A DNA stretch of 64,000 nt. Source: Charina bottae (Eukaryota > Chordata > Lepidosauria > Squamata > Charinaidae). Shown here piece by piece: positions 34,206 through 45,434 of the stretch (its first letter is position 1; each line of letters opens with the position of its first letter). The translations under genes were made by a program, and so were the position numbers. The stretch lies in NCBI GenBank assembly GCA_023362775.1, contig JALMGJ010000008.1, positions 18,016,001-18,080,000 of the forward strand, read 5' to 3'. Below the pieces are notes generated by a model that saw only the letters and a list, made by a program, of their open reading frames with translations, had not been told where the DNA came from and searched no databases.

Positions 34206-35520
34206 TTGAGAAGAAAAACCTGAAATAAAGATATTTACTGTAGAAGTAAATGGCAACACCAGTTTAATGAATCCTGTTAAATCATTTAATTAAAAAATCA
34301 GGAAAAATATTAGCTCATAATATTCACAGTTTTCATTTTCTGTACCCTGATTTTCAGATTATTGGAAATACATGAATTTAAACTCTTAGTTTGCAAAGCA
34401 GGTAGGATTTAATTAGTATAATGGAAATGTGGTGGGTTGGTTCCCATGACTGGAATATAGCAATTAAAACGTACAGTTGATTCAAAAGGAATAGGCAGGG
34501 ATTAGGGTTTGAACAAAAGGTTAAAAAACATATTTACCTCTGCCTAGAAACCCAAGTGAATAAACTTGGAGCTAAATAAATGGCAGAACAAATAAAATGA
34601 TACTGTTCTTGAGCTTAACTATTAACCATGTAGCAAAGAAGATAATGTTCATATTTTAAAAAAGGAAATGCATATGTTTCAAAGAAGCATGAAGTTAAAA
34701 AACATTGATGAAATTGATATTATTTATTTATATTACTGCTGAAATAACATGCTTGAATATCTGTCCTAGTAAAGCCATGGAAGATTCATTTAATAATATG
34801 AAATTAATTTCCTACATTATTAAAAACAACGAAAAAGCTACTCTGTAGACAGGGGAACCTCAAAAACTATTTATAAAGGTTTCAATTGCTTTACTGTTAG
34901 AAATGCAATTCATGAGATGGAATATTAACTCATATGATTTGGACTTATGATATAGACACATTTTGGACCGAAGTCAACAGGACTGATCAATTGCTATGTG
35001 TTAGATATGCATATGTTTTTCTTAGCTATTTCTCTGTATGACAGATTTTGTGGAGACTGAAAAAAAATGAAAGAGATAGTCCTGAATGAATCTGTTGACA
35101 GCTTATCTCATAAATGGCCACTCAGCTCCACTGGGAAGAAATCTGTGAAAAAGCACATCAGAGTAACAAAGAGCTCCACCTTAACTCCACCTAACTATAA
35201 ATGAGGCTGGGAAATTCCTCTTACACTTCTCAAGATTATCCCAAACCAGCATTTTTTTAAAAAAAAATCAAGCCATTTTCAAACATACTGTACATACAAA
35301 GTATTTGTGTTTTTTATTTTTTCTTTGTATGTGATGAACTGTTCCAAACCAGCATTAAAAATATTTTATTGAAATATGTTTGGTTCTTTTCATAATGGCA
35401 TTACCATAGTTTATATTCCAGCTTTTCAAAAATGTTACATACCTGCACTTACTTGCAGATATACAAACAGGAGTTCTACCTGAATATTGTCTGTATTACA
35501 GGGATTAGAATAAGGATTTG
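34206..35520. other. Unrecognised intergenic stretch
   Basis: AT-rich, no gene or repeat family recognised. TACATACAAAGTA and its near-complement TTCTTTGTATGTGATG form a local inverted repeat around 35290-35336. Confidence 0.45.
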
Positions 35521-35590
35521 TTTTTATTTATTTATTATTCAAATTTATCACCGCCCATCTCCCCCTGCAGGGTACTCTGGGCGGTTTACG
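35521..35590 (-). repeat. L2-type LINE 3' tail, minus strand
   Basis: TTTATTTATTATTC, then ACCGCCCATCTCCCCC...ACTCTGGGCGGTTTAC: the reverse orientation of the tail seen at 7195, 24990 and 43286. Confidence 0.8.
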
Positions 35591-36013
35591 AAAACAATTT
35601 TGATTTCAGTCAGCCATACTTTTTCACTATACTGGAGAGGCCACTGATTGAATCTACTTTGCTCAACCTTTGGATGGATGGGTAGAAAAATAGATAGAGT
35701 GAAGTGAAATTATATACAGATAGTCAGGTAAGGTATGTTTTCTGAAGAGAGCAGTGCAAAAGGAGATGAGCTTCCCAGCCTTGAAATATAAAAGGACAAA
35801 TCTGGAATCCATTTTTCTGCTATACACATCATCACAACTAAAAGGTTGGTTGTTGCAGCTACGAGGTAATCAGGATAATTTTTGTACTTTTGTTTATCCA
35901 ACCATGCCCGCCTTTAAAAAACAACAGCAACAAACTAAGCAGCATATTGCTCTTCAAGAAAAGTTAGAATGAAAAAAAGTGTTTAGCTGGAAGGATTGAC
36001 AGAACACTGAAAT
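35591..36013. other. Unrecognised intergenic stretch
   Basis: No gene or named repeat recognised. Confidence 0.45.
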
Positions 36014-36200
36014 CTCTAGACCAGAGCTTTCCAAACTGTGTGTCGCGACACAAAAGTGTGTCGCCACACACAGTCTGGTGTGTCACCACACAACCACACA
36101 ACCTGATCATCATCAGCGCTTCCGGGTTTTCCCGGGGCGACACACCAACGCCGGTTGGTGTGTCACCGCGGGACAAACTTTGGAAAGCCCTGCTCTAGAC
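36014..36200. mobile_element. hAT-type MITE, copy 1 (171 bp)
   Basis: Element 36022-36192 starts CAGAGCTTTCCAAACTG and ends TTTGGAAAGCCCTG: terminal inverted repeats. It is flanked by the 8-bp direct repeat CTCTAGAC at 36014-36021 and 36193-36200. The 8-bp TSD and CAG...CTG ends are diagnostic of hAT transposons. It has no transposase and a GC-rich interior with GTGTGTCGC(C/G)ACA motifs. Same family as 52299-52569 and 59560-59830, in opposite orientation and internally shorter. Confidence 0.9.
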
Positions 36201-37275
36201 AGTGGCTGATGATCTCACTACACTCCAGGGCTTCAGACTCATGAATAGAACACAAGGCATGAGAGGTGATAAAAACCCAACACAGACATTCTTTTTAAAA
36301 GCTGCATAGGATTAAAGCTTCAAGTTCAACCACTTATTTGTTGCACAAACCTTTTCATCAATAAAAATCCCTTTTTGTCATATTGGCAGTGAAAAAGATT
36401 TATCACAGCTGACTAAAGACAAGAGGAGAAGCATGTATGTTCCTGTGATGTTCATTGTTCTCCTCACCTTCCTCACATGCAGAACAAATGTAAAGGAGTG
36501 GGTTACTCTCTTTATGGATGCCGCCTTCAGAATTTTGTCCTGTAATGAAAACAGACCAGTATGCTTGTACTTATCACTCCTCATCAATGTTGTGGAAAAT
36601 AGCTCTCATTTGTGTGTGTGTGCTATTCCAAACTGATCCTGTACAATAAGTCATCTGAATTCTGAAGGTGGGAATATGTGTTTTGAATAAAAATTACATC
36701 TCTGCTGTTGCAAATAAATATGGAGATAACACACATAATAATATTTACAGAATGGATATTTACAGTGAAGTATAACCTGAAACACTGCCTTGGCTAGTTG
36801 TCTCTATCAATAAAGATCTAATGCACTCTCATGCTTCAAAACATCACATACTGTGAGTGATGTTGAAAGGCCTTCTTAAACAAGGGGTAGAGTACCTGCA
36901 TCATTATGGTCACATCCAAATTTGAAAAACATTCTGCAAGAAACAAGAAACTGAGAACCTTCATAGACATATTCTGCAAGAAATTAATCCAGTTCTCTGC
37001 TTAGTACAGGAACACCAGATCTGGTAGTCCTAGATGAGAGCTGTCTATCTTCTTCCAAATAATGGCTATTTCAGAGATAGATTAGGATGTCATAAAGAGG
37101 AAAGGACCATGAGAGAAAAAAGTTTGATGTTACAGAGAGAAAAAGAAAAAATGTGCCAGAGATAATATAACAACAACAATATAACAACAATATATATATA
37201 TATTGTTATATATATATAACAATATAACAAACAACAATATAACAAACATATAACAAACAACAAACAACATAATAA
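36201..37275. other. Unrecognised intergenic stretch
   Basis: AT-rich, with an ATATAACAA-rich low-complexity block at about 37160-37275 containing the palindromic AATATATATATATATTG region. Confidence 0.5.
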
Positions 37276-37385
37276 TAATATTTTGTTGTTGTTCACTCGT
37301 TTAGTCGTGTCCGACTCTTCGTGACCTCATGGACCATAGCACGCCAGGCCTTCCTGTCCTCCACTGTCTCCCGGAGTTTACTCAA
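37276..37385 (-). repeat. BovB LINE 3' terminal fragment
   Basis: The minus strand reads CTCCGGGAGACAGTGGAGGA, GCCTGGCGTGCTATGG, TCACGAAGAGTCGGACACGA and CTAAACGAGTGAACAACAAC. This is the characteristic BovB 3' end, the part whose tail is shared with Sauria SINEs. Confidence 0.85.
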
Positions 37386-37414
37386 ATAATAATAATATAC
37401 CAAACAAAAATATA

Positions 37415-38303
37415 ACAGTGGAGTCCTTGGTGGTCTCTGAGCCTTGATGTTTTCTTGCAGAGGTTTCACTGCCAGACTAGGCAACATCTTCAGTGCGAAA
37501 AGGGAGTGGGACTTGCTCTCTGTTTATATACCATGGCTTGTCCTGCTTGTGTTGGTGGAGGTGTTGTTCTCCCCTTAGGAGTTCCTTGATTGGGCTGTTG
37601 TTTGCTGCTTGGTTGATTGACTGAGTTAATAGTTCCTTGATTAGGGTATATTATGCTGTTTGATTGTTCCTCTGGTGCTAATCCTGGTGTTAATCTTTGC
37701 GTATCTGGGTGATGATTGATGGCAAGGAGGTGTTCTGCTCTTCTGGCTTTTATATTATCTCTTATGAATGGTATGTAAATGTTGTTTACCTCTTTGTGTC
37801 TGTTGGTGGCTGCTTTGTCTGAGTGCCAAGCTTCCAGGAATTCTCTAGCATTTTTGGACTTGGCTTGGTTTAAGATGCTCACAGTTTCCCAGCTGAAAGT
37901 ATGGTTGAGTCTGTCCATGTGTTGTGAGATTAGGGAGTTTTCATTGTGTCTTCTGACTGCTAGTTGGTGTTCATGGATGCGCTCTGCTAGTCTTCTGCCT
38001 GATTGTCCTACATAGTGGTTGCTACAGTCCTTACACTGTATGTTGTAGATAACTCCTGTTTTTTCTTCTTGGGCTACTGGGACTTTTGGGTTACTTAAGA
38101 TGTTCTGAAGGGTTTTGGTTGGTTTATGTGCTACGGTGATGCCATGTGGTTGTAACAGTCTATTAGTAGTTTCTGAGATGTTTCTGATGTATGGCAGTGT
38201 AATCCTTTTCATAGCTTCTGTTGGTTTTGCTGTGGGGGGGTTGAGTGGTCAGGCACTTTTTGATAAAGTTGCGTGGGTATCCATTTTGCTGGAAGATGCT
38301 ATA
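37415..38303 (-). pseudogene. Penelope-like element, family B, GIY-YIG part
   Basis: The minus-strand frame 37490-38212 (240 codons) contains the GIY-YIG endonuclease: GVIYNIQCKDCSNHYVGQSG, then RRLAERIHEHQ (catalytic-region Arg) and a C-terminal NIKARRAEHLLAIN block (candidate Glu). Upstream of the frame (to 38303) the sequence encodes the thumb end of the RT (KWIPTQLYQKVPDHSTP, frameshifted). It is 5'-truncated and joined head-to-head at about 38304-38328 to a plus-strand piece of the same element. Confidence 0.85.
37449..37497 (-). ncRNA. Hammerhead-ribozyme-like motif, PLE family B
   Basis: On the minus strand: CUGAAGA (37487-37493), a stem-loop (UGCC...GGCA), GAAA (37464-37467), then CCUCUGC. 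The spacing matches the hammerhead core CUGANGA - stem II - GAAA. PLEs are known to carry hammerhead ribozymes near their ends. The base after GAAAC is C where family A has G, so the short stem III seems damaged and this copy may be inactive. Confidence 0.6.
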
Positions 38304-38327
38304 TAAGTGTTATATAATAATATAACA

Positions 38328-38690
38328 ACGTCTTCAAAGGAATGAAATTCACATGGGAAGAAGGAAACAACAATACACTACCTTTCCTGGATATCCTCAT
38401 CAGCAGAGGAAATGAGAGCAAATGAGAAACACACATCTACTGGAAAACAACCCACACTAACCAAGTGCTCCATTACCAAAGTAACAACCCAACCTCCCAT
38501 AAGAGCAGCTGCATAAGAACATTATTCAGATGAATACATATACACTGCAGCAGCCCAGAATACCAGAGAAAGGAAACAGACTACCTATACAGAATCTTAC
38601 AACAAAATGGATACCCACACAACTTTATCAAAAAGTGCCTGACCACTCAACCCACTACACCATAACGAACACAACACTGCTGGAGAGAGA
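38328..38690 (+). pseudogene. Penelope-like element, family B, inverted RT fragment
   Basis: The plus strand encodes, with one stop, VFKGMKFTWEEGNNNTLPFLDILISRG, then IYWKTTHTNQVLHYQSNNPT, SHKSSCIRTLFR and QNGYPHNFIKKCLTT (stops included). This is the PLE RT region between the catalytic motif and the thumb (LPFLDVLV...YRKPTHTNQ...HPxSHK). It lies upstream of the minus-strand piece in element order and overlaps it: 38590-38660 is complementary to 38238-38302. Truncated. Confidence 0.8.
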
Positions 38691-39239
38691 ATATAAGCTA
38701 GAGTGTGTGTATATTTATGTATATTTACATGTAGCAATTTTCTTCTTTAGAAGTGAACTGAAATTTTTTGTATTCCTTGTATTTCTGCAATTACTAGCCA
38801 GACATTCCTTATATCTGAATTCTTTTTCAACAAGAAAAATACAAATCTGTGGTAGGACCTGACTCAAGAGAGTCTGAAACACAGGTATTGATAATGACTT
38901 TTGCAGATATGAAAGAGAAAAGAGTTCCAGTGTTTTTAATAATAATACCATCTTGAGATTGAAGTCATTCATATTCAGTATCAATGTTAACATTTGATTT
39001 ATGTTATGTTGGGCTAGATGAAATTTCTGTTATTCTGCAGAATTTGTAACAGCACAGTTCTGTGCATATCTACACAGTGCTTAACGTAGCCAGCTTGCAG
39101 AAATCTTATTTACTATATAAATTAGAAAATGGACTTGCCTTGTCCTCCAGTACTATTGAGTTCCTGAGCAAACACTATCTGTCATTCCATGCAGGATCTT
39201 TCCAGAGATTCAGAGTTCCAGAGAGGCCTATGCCACTTA
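38691..39239. other. Unrecognised intergenic stretch
   Basis: No gene or named repeat recognised. Confidence 0.45.
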
Positions 39240-39305
39240 TTTATTTACTTGTTAAATTTTGAGGCTGCTCAACTCCAAAAAGACTCTGGGTGGCTTTTTA
39301 TGTAT
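39240..39305 (-). repeat. L2-type LINE 3' tail, minus strand, decayed
   Basis: TTATTTATTTACTTGTTAAA then CAAAAAGACTCTGGGTGGCT: the reverse of the common tail. Confidence 0.55.
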
Positions 39306-39479
39306 TTATGCATACATTTTTTTTTTAAAAAAAGCACATGGCTGCCCTTACAAAAATGACTGCTACATAAATAACATCCAAGGGGGAAAAGTGGTCAGGG
39401 ACTCCACAAACACCATAATCCCAGGCCTGGGAACAGAGCCAGATTTTAAGAGACTTCCAGAACATTTGAAGGATGGAAG

Positions 39480-39557
39480 CTTGCATGTCCAGAGTCCAGG
39501 GTCCCCTATGGGGGAGATGGTGCGGTGATAGAAATTGAAAGATAAATAAATAAATGT
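39480..39557 (+). repeat. L2-type LINE 3' tail
   Basis: CCAGAGTCCAGGGTCCCCTA, GGGGGAGATGGTGCGGTGAT and then AAATA repeats: the plus-strand version of the same tail. The poly-T/A interval and GC-richer sequence between 39306 and 39480 may be part of the same element. Confidence 0.6.
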
Positions 39558-39819
39558 ATCTCTGGAGGAATGCGATTCCAGAAGGCAGGTGCTGCGACAA
39601 AGAAGGCAACTCTCACATTTGAGGCCACTAGACAGAATTTTTTAAAAAATGCTTACATAGGACAATAAAATAAAAGATAAAGTAATGCTTCTCTTGAATT
39701 GAGTTTCATTCTTTGTAATTTCAGAGACATTTACAGTATATAATGTCTCTGTATAATATATATTTGACAAATAAAATCAATCTGCCGTTCAAAATATATT
39801 TCAGAAGTTGTGATGAAGA

Positions 39820-39900
39820 ACATAGAGAGACAGTTTGGTGTAGTGGTTAAGGCATCATGTCCTTGGTTATTACAATTAAATACAGGGTGAAAGAGGATGA
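39820..39900 (+). mobile_element. tRNA-derived SINE head fragment
   Basis: GACAGTTTGGTGTAGTGGTT followed by AAGGCATCATG matches the A-box region of the SINE at 42637. The B box and body are lost. Confidence 0.55.
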
Positions 39901-40393
39901 AAATCCCTGGCATTGCAATGTACTCCAAGAAATAAATCTCTAACATTAAGAAGTGGATATTAGGTTCTTTTGTTGAGCAAGAAGGCCCTAGAAATCATTC
40001 TCCAATCACAAAAGTACTTGTGTTTTGTTCTATAGCCTGGCATTTTACATTCATTTATTTTTATTTTTAAAAATCTATAAAGATATAAATAAAATCAGAT
40101 GAGACAGAAAGACTGGCAGACTCTCCTGACTTAACTGCAGGATTGCTGGTTCCAGAATCCTAAATCTGTTGTATAATAGAAATTAGCCATTTTATCACTC
40201 CCATCTGCACTTTCATCTGAGTTGTCACATTGTTTGAATGACAGGATGCCTTATGGTACAGCAATATAGGACAATTCTGTATAGCAGCCTAAACGTCTTG
40301 CCTTCCATGCTGCTCCTGGCTACTCCAGAAGCCAATTTAACGAATTCCAGTTTGTATTGTGGTGGTTTGGCAATGGGGCTGGGTTGGTGCTCA
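39901..40393. other. Unrecognised intergenic stretch
   Basis: No gene or named repeat recognised. Confidence 0.45.
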
Positions 40394-40539
40394 GTCTTGA
40401 CCAGGGTTTCTCAACCTTGGGAACTTTAAGATGTGTGGACTTCAACTCCCAGTATTCTCCAGCCAGCTGGCTAGGAAATTCTGGGAGTTGAAGTCCACAC
40501 ATCTTAAAATTGCCAAGGTTGAGAAACCCTGGTCTAGAC
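40394..40539. mobile_element. Palindromic hAT-type MITE (130 bp)
   Basis: Element 40402-40531 begins CAGGGTTTCTCAACC and ends GGTTGAGAAACCCTG, with arms of about 50 bp complementary almost throughout and a 28-bp centre (AGCCAGCTGGCT). It is flanked by GTCTTGAC (40394-40401) and GTCTAGAC (40532-40539): an 8-bp TSD with one mismatch. No coding capacity. A different family from the GTGTGTCGC-containing MITEs. Confidence 0.88.
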
Positions 40540-42636
40540 TAAGACCATACCTGGTCATGACTGCTTTTTTCCCTGCTTTCCTGCAGGAAATGCAAGCCTT
40601 ACTGGCTGACCCCTGTGTGGGTTGGATTCTCAGTGCCTGCCTTCTCCTTTTAGGGATTGTTCTGTCCTTGTTAGTCTCCATTATTTTCTTTTGCTTTACC
40701 AGAGGTTTTCACAGAAGGGAGCCTTCACATCCCCTCTCCACATTCTTTCCATTGACACTGATGAAGACCTTTTATTTCCCCTGCTATTATTGTACTATTG
40801 TTGCTTTAATGCTTCACTGATTAAATCAAATGGAACATGTTTTCCCTTCACTCCACTGTGGGTCTATTGAAATTTTGTGGCAATAAAGCAATGATGGTTC
40901 AGGTGCAGGAAGCAAAAAAAAAAATAGCATTTACTGGAACTTTGGAGATTTGTCCCACAGTGATTTAGTTATAATTTAAAGACCAATAGAGTGAGCATGG
41001 GTTCAGAAAAAATGGCTTTGCTTCAGCTGGTCTGGGCAAAAACTACAAATGTGTGGCCACTGAGAGATATAAGTGTGGAACAGAGGCATACTAGTAGAGT
41101 GGATACAAAACATGATGACCAAAAGACTTTACTGAACTATTGTAGTATACTGTAGGTATTACATTTTTAATTGTCTCAAATTTAATAGACAAGTAATTGA
41201 ATGGGTAATAGACATTGACTTTTGCAGAGTTTCCACAGAGATTTTCCCTGTTCCTTTTTGGATGTAATTCCAGAATTAGGCAAAGCCCTTTTTATTCTCC
41301 CAGCATCTTAATTATGAGTATTGATGCTTGATTTGATGACCTACATATGTATCCTGTATTTCTTTACCCTTAAACACTAATGATTGTTTGAAGTAGGCTT
41401 ATATTGTTTCAGGTACTTATGTTTCATTATATTGAAAATGCAAAGGCATAGAACAATTCCCTGTGCAGCCGAAACTGATTTTCATTACCTTAATTAAACT
41501 TTTCCTAGAATTTTATATAAGCAGAAGTGAACCATAAACAAAGGGGCATTAGGATGCTACTGCTCAATTTACTTTACTATTTGATGGATAGACAATTGGA
41601 CAGACATTTCCAACTTGTTGCCCTCCAGATGAATCTGGACATCAATTCCCAGAACTGGCCATGAAATTGTAGCTCCAACATATCTCACTTACTTCTACCA
41701 TGCCCATACATCATGCATTGCTTTTTCTTACTTTCTCTTTTGAGGATCATATTAACACCATTCAACCATGACTTTCTTCAGCTTTGTCTGACCCATTAAT
41801 TATTCATTGTCTATTTATTTTACAATTCAAATCTTATTCGTTCTCTCTAAATGACTCAATATACTTTTTTCAAACTGGTCACTCATGTGGTTCAGTCCAG
41901 ATTCATTCAGCATCCATTCATTCTAGATCCTGTCTCTTCAACTGTGCCTTAACATTTTCCCATCTATTTCCCCATATTTGGTAAACATTCTAGTAAAGTA
42001 TACAAATTCATCTACTTGCTGTAGGTTTTGATTTTACATTTATCTAAATCTTGCAATAATTTTTCCATTTTCTGCATCAAACACAATCTTGGTACTCATA
42101 CATTAATTTTCAGATCCATAAATATTGGATCATTTAATTCATATATGAAATTAAGTTACCAAGAAATCCAAATTATGATAACTTAGTTTATAAGGAATAT
42201 GATTTATTCAGTTAAAATTATTTGAAGTCTCAGCATTCTCCATATACAACTCTACATATACATTCAGAGCACTAACGATCACACTGCCTATCTCTAAAGC
42301 ACGCATTCATTATATACTTATCCACAAATACATATATTAAACAACCAAGACATTTACTTACCTTACTTCTTTTTGATTGCTGAATATTCAACATTCCATT
42401 TATTCTATACATGCTTTTATTTGATTGTATAAATGCTCACTTATACATCAGCTCCACTCCACAAGGACACACCACTTCATTATATATCTTTTTTCTTTCT
42501 ATTACTTTCACAGATATACAACTGATTTCATTTAATTCATGCTCTTTATGAATTAGTTCTCTTACATTCCAAGTCACAGTCTTCCATCTCCTGTGGCCAC
42601 CACCAGACGGGTCCATAGATATTGACTCCATCACCT
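40540..42636. other. Mostly unrecognised intergenic stretch
   Basis: At about 41608-41685, AACTTGTTGCCCTCCAGATG and a downstream ATTCCCAGAACT resemble a decayed hAT-type MITE end widespread in squamates. The rest is AT-rich and unassigned. Confidence 0.4.
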
Positions 42637-42897
42637 AGCCAGTTTGGTCTAGTGGTTAAGGCAACAGGCTAGAAACCAGGAGACCGTGAGTTCTAGTCCC
42701 GCCTTAGCCATGAAAGCCGGCTGGGTGACTTTGGGCCGGTCACTCTCTCTCAGCCCAGCCCACCTCACAGGGTTGTTGTTGTGGGGAAAATAGGAGGAGG
42801 AAGGACTATTAGGTATGTTTGCCACCTTGAGTTATTTATAAAATAATAAAGGCAGGATAAAAATAAAAAAATAAAATAAAAAAATAAAAAATAAAAA
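42637..42897 (+). mobile_element. tRNA-derived SINE, full length
   Basis: The tRNA-like head has an A box (TAGTGGTTAAGG) and a degenerate B box (AGTTCTAGTCC). The body follows: TGGGTGACTTTGGGCCGGTC, CTCTCAGCCCAGCCCACCTC, ACAGGGTTGTTGTTGTG. A core ending GCCACCTTGAGTT...AAAGGCAGGATAAAAAT and an A-rich tail complete it. Widespread squamate SINE architecture. Not a functional tRNA: the head is degenerate and fused to the body. Confidence 0.85.
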
Positions 42898-43285
42898 TCA
42901 TGGCTTTAGTCAATCTAATCTTTCACATAATGATTTTTAGTAAGTAGAATATGTTAGCTGGCTTAGTCACATCTGTGCCACACACCTCATTCTCTACTAA
43001 AGTAAACAAAGTATGCCACAAGGACAACTCCAAGCCCATTTTTTATCCCAAACACACACACATTGCTCTATGCAAGCTAGGATTGCTAACCTAGAGACTA
43101 CATTGTTAGACAACATATATTGTTGTCCATATGTAGTGTTTTGACATGTGTTCAGAGCTTAAAATAATGTTTTAAAAAAGACAAATCTGTAACTATTAAG
43201 ACAATTTTGTTTTTAGCAGATTATAATTAATTGATTCTTTTGTAGTTATTTACAGAATTTGAAAGCAAATGTATCTGTAAATTGT
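42898..43285. other. Unrecognised intergenic stretch
   Basis: No gene or named repeat recognised. Confidence 0.45.
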
Positions 43286-43368
43286 TGTAAACCGCCCAAA
43301 GTCCCCCTTTTGGGGGGAGATGGGTGGTGATAGAAGTTGGATAAATAAATAAATAAATAAATAAATAA
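43286..43368 (+). repeat. L2-type LINE 3' tail with (AAAT)n
   Basis: TGTAAACCGCCCAAAGTCCC, GGGGGGAGATGGGTGGTGAT, then AAATA repeats. Confidence 0.8.
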
Positions 43369-43573
43369 CTGACTTTGCTGACTGCAGTGGAGATAAGGAT
43401 AGACTGAAAGTGATAGGCTGGAATAAGAAGACAGCAACATAAATCTCATGAAGATTAATCCCCATCTATAGAGAATGATAATAATTAATCCTCTGATGTA
43501 TGTCTATGAAGGTTCTCAGCCATCCAGGTGGAATTGTCTGTAGCTTGAATCATGTCAACTGGATTTCTATTTT

Positions 43574-43622
43574 CTCAGTGGAAACGTTTCGCTCCTTATC
43601 CAAGGAGCTTCTTCAGTCTGAG
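43574..43622 (-). ncRNA. Hammerhead-ribozyme-like motif, PLE family A (left arm)
   Basis: On the minus strand: CUCAG, A, CUGAAGA (43610-43616), stem II GCUCCUU/AAGGAGC with loop GGAU, GAAA (43587-43590), CGUU, then UCCA and CUGAG. The outer CUCAG/CUGAG pair can form stem I, and ACGU after GAA gives a minimal 2-bp stem III with U at the cleavage position. All core bases expected for CUGANGA and GAAA are present. Confidence 0.72.
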
Positions 43623-43712
43623 CAAAGTTAGTAAGGGAATCCTAAATATGTTTCTAGGTAGCTGTGTGACCTTACACCTGGGGCTAGGTCATGGTTATAT
43701 TGAGATGTTATC

Positions 43713-44048
43713 TTAAGTCCTTTTATCATCTAAAGGAGGATCGTTAAGATCACCTTGCTGCTGTTGAGCTTGTGAAATGGTCTTAATCTTCCTAGGCACA
43801 GAAGACAAAGCAGGGAGGAAGATGGGGGAAAGATTATGCCTGAGGCCCCCACCTCTATTCAAGGAAGGATTTTCCAAGTTGGCATAAATGGATTCCTTGA
43901 CCCCTCTCTCAAACCACCTATCTTCTCTGTCTAAAATGTGAACATTAATGTCCTCAGATGAGTGTCCTTTTTCCTTTAGATGCAGATAAACTGCTGACTC
44001 TGGTCCTGTGGTGTTACTTCTCCTGTGTTGGGCCATCCTCCTGTACAT
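43713..44048 (-). pseudogene. Inverted copy of PLE family A C-terminus
   Basis: 111 codons on the minus strand reading LYRRMAQHRRSN, VYLHLKEKGHSSED, NVHILDREDRWFERGVKESI and LNRGGGLRHNLSPIF. It is nearly identical to the C-terminal 111 residues of the plus-strand ORF ending at 45339 (Ile/Thr and Gln/His differences). This is the arm of the foldback, not an independent gene. Confidence 0.9.
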
Positions 44049-44211
44049 AGGTTGTTTGGTTTCTCCAATGTAGAGTTCAGAGCACTCCTCACTGCACTGG
44101 ATTGCATAAATCCAGTTTTATAAAATGCATAAATTCCAGATTGCATAAACTACATTGCTTTTCTTGTGTTTTGGAGTTTGATCTTTGGGGTGTACAAGCC
44201 TCTGTCTCAGA

Positions 44212-45339
44212 GGTGACTTTTACAGACAAAAACACGGCTGTGCCATGGGTTCTCCTGTGTCACCCATTGTGGCCAATTTATACATGGAAGAAGTGAAGAA
44301 GAAAGCACTCAACACATTCCAGGGAACGGTGCCCACCCACTGGTTTAGGTATGTGGATGACACCTGGGTCAAAATCAAGGCCCAGGAAGTACAGGCCTTC
44401 ACGGACCATATAAACACTATAGATGCCAACATTAGCTTCACCAGAGAAGACACCAAGGACAACAGACTGGCATTCCTAGACTGTGAAGTCCTCATTGGGA
44501 CCGGTGGCAAGCTAGAAATAGGGATCTACAGGAAACCCACACACACAGATCAATATCTGATGTTTGACTCCCACCATCCACTGCAGCACAAACTAGGAGT
44601 CATCAGGACATTGTCACACAGAGCAGAAACCATCCCCACCTCCATGGATTCCAAAAAGAATGAAAATCAGCACCTGAGAACAGCTCTGAAAGCCTGTGGA
44701 TATCCAAATTGGGCCATCACCAAATCTAAATCTACCAGACCTAAAACAGTGACAGATAGGGCTGAGACTCAGAGTAAACAAAAGAACCTGGTCATTCCCT
44801 ACATGGCTGGCATGTCTGAAAAGATAAAATGTATATTTGGCAAACACCACATACCTGTATATTTCAAACCCACCAACACACTGAGACAGAGGCTTGTACA
44901 CCCCAAAGATCAAACTCCAAAACACAAGAAAAGCAATGTAGTTTATGCGATCCAGTGCAGTGAGGAGTGCTCTGAACTCTACATTGGAGAAACCAAACAA
45001 CTTTTGTACAGGAGGATGGCCCAACACAGGAGAAGTAACACCACAGGACCAGAGTCAGCAGTTTATCTTCATCTAAAGGAAAAAGGACACTCATCTGAGG
45101 ACACTAATGTTCACATTTTAGACAGAGAAGATAGGTGGTTTGAGAGAGGGGTCAAGGAATCCATTTATGCCAACTTGGAAAATCCTTCCTTGAATAGAGG
45201 TGGGGGCCTCAGGCACAATCTTTCCCCTATTTTCCTTCCTGCTTTGTCTTCTGTGCCTAGGAAGATTAAGACCATTTCACAAGCCCAACAGCAGCATGGT
45301 GATCTTAACGATCCTCCTTTAGATGATAAAAGGACTTAA
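44212..45339 (+). pseudogene. Penelope-like element, family A, RT C-terminal half plus GIY-YIG
   Basis: An open frame of about 375 codons. It starts in the middle of the RT at GDFYRQKHGCAMGSPVSP, continues with VANLYMEEV, FRYVDDTWV (catalytic YVDD near 44350), LAFLDCEV, GIYRKPTHTDQYL and DSHHPLQHK, then a linker and the GIY-YIG endonuclease (NVVYAIQCSEECSELYIGE, YRRMAQHRR, ERGVKESIYANLENPSLN). The N-terminal half of the RT is missing, so it is 5'-truncated. The ATG at 44185 and first nine codons come from the inverted arm, hence the chosen start. The frame is open, suggesting a young copy. Confidence 0.92.
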
Positions 45340-45434
45340 AATAACATCTCAATATAACCATGACCTAGCCCCAGGTATAAGGTCACACAGCTACTGTACC
45401 TAGAAACATATTTAGGATTCCCTTACTAGCTTTG

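Noticed and set aside
42637..42710. tRNA-like sequence
   Set aside because: The A and B boxes are degenerate, the cloverleaf is not complete and the sequence is fused to a SINE body; it is a SINE head rather than a tRNA gene.
44614..45094. Open frames on the strand opposite the PLE ORF
   Set aside because: Shadow frames of the GIY-YIG coding region; no motif, and similar shadows recur at 63546-63825.
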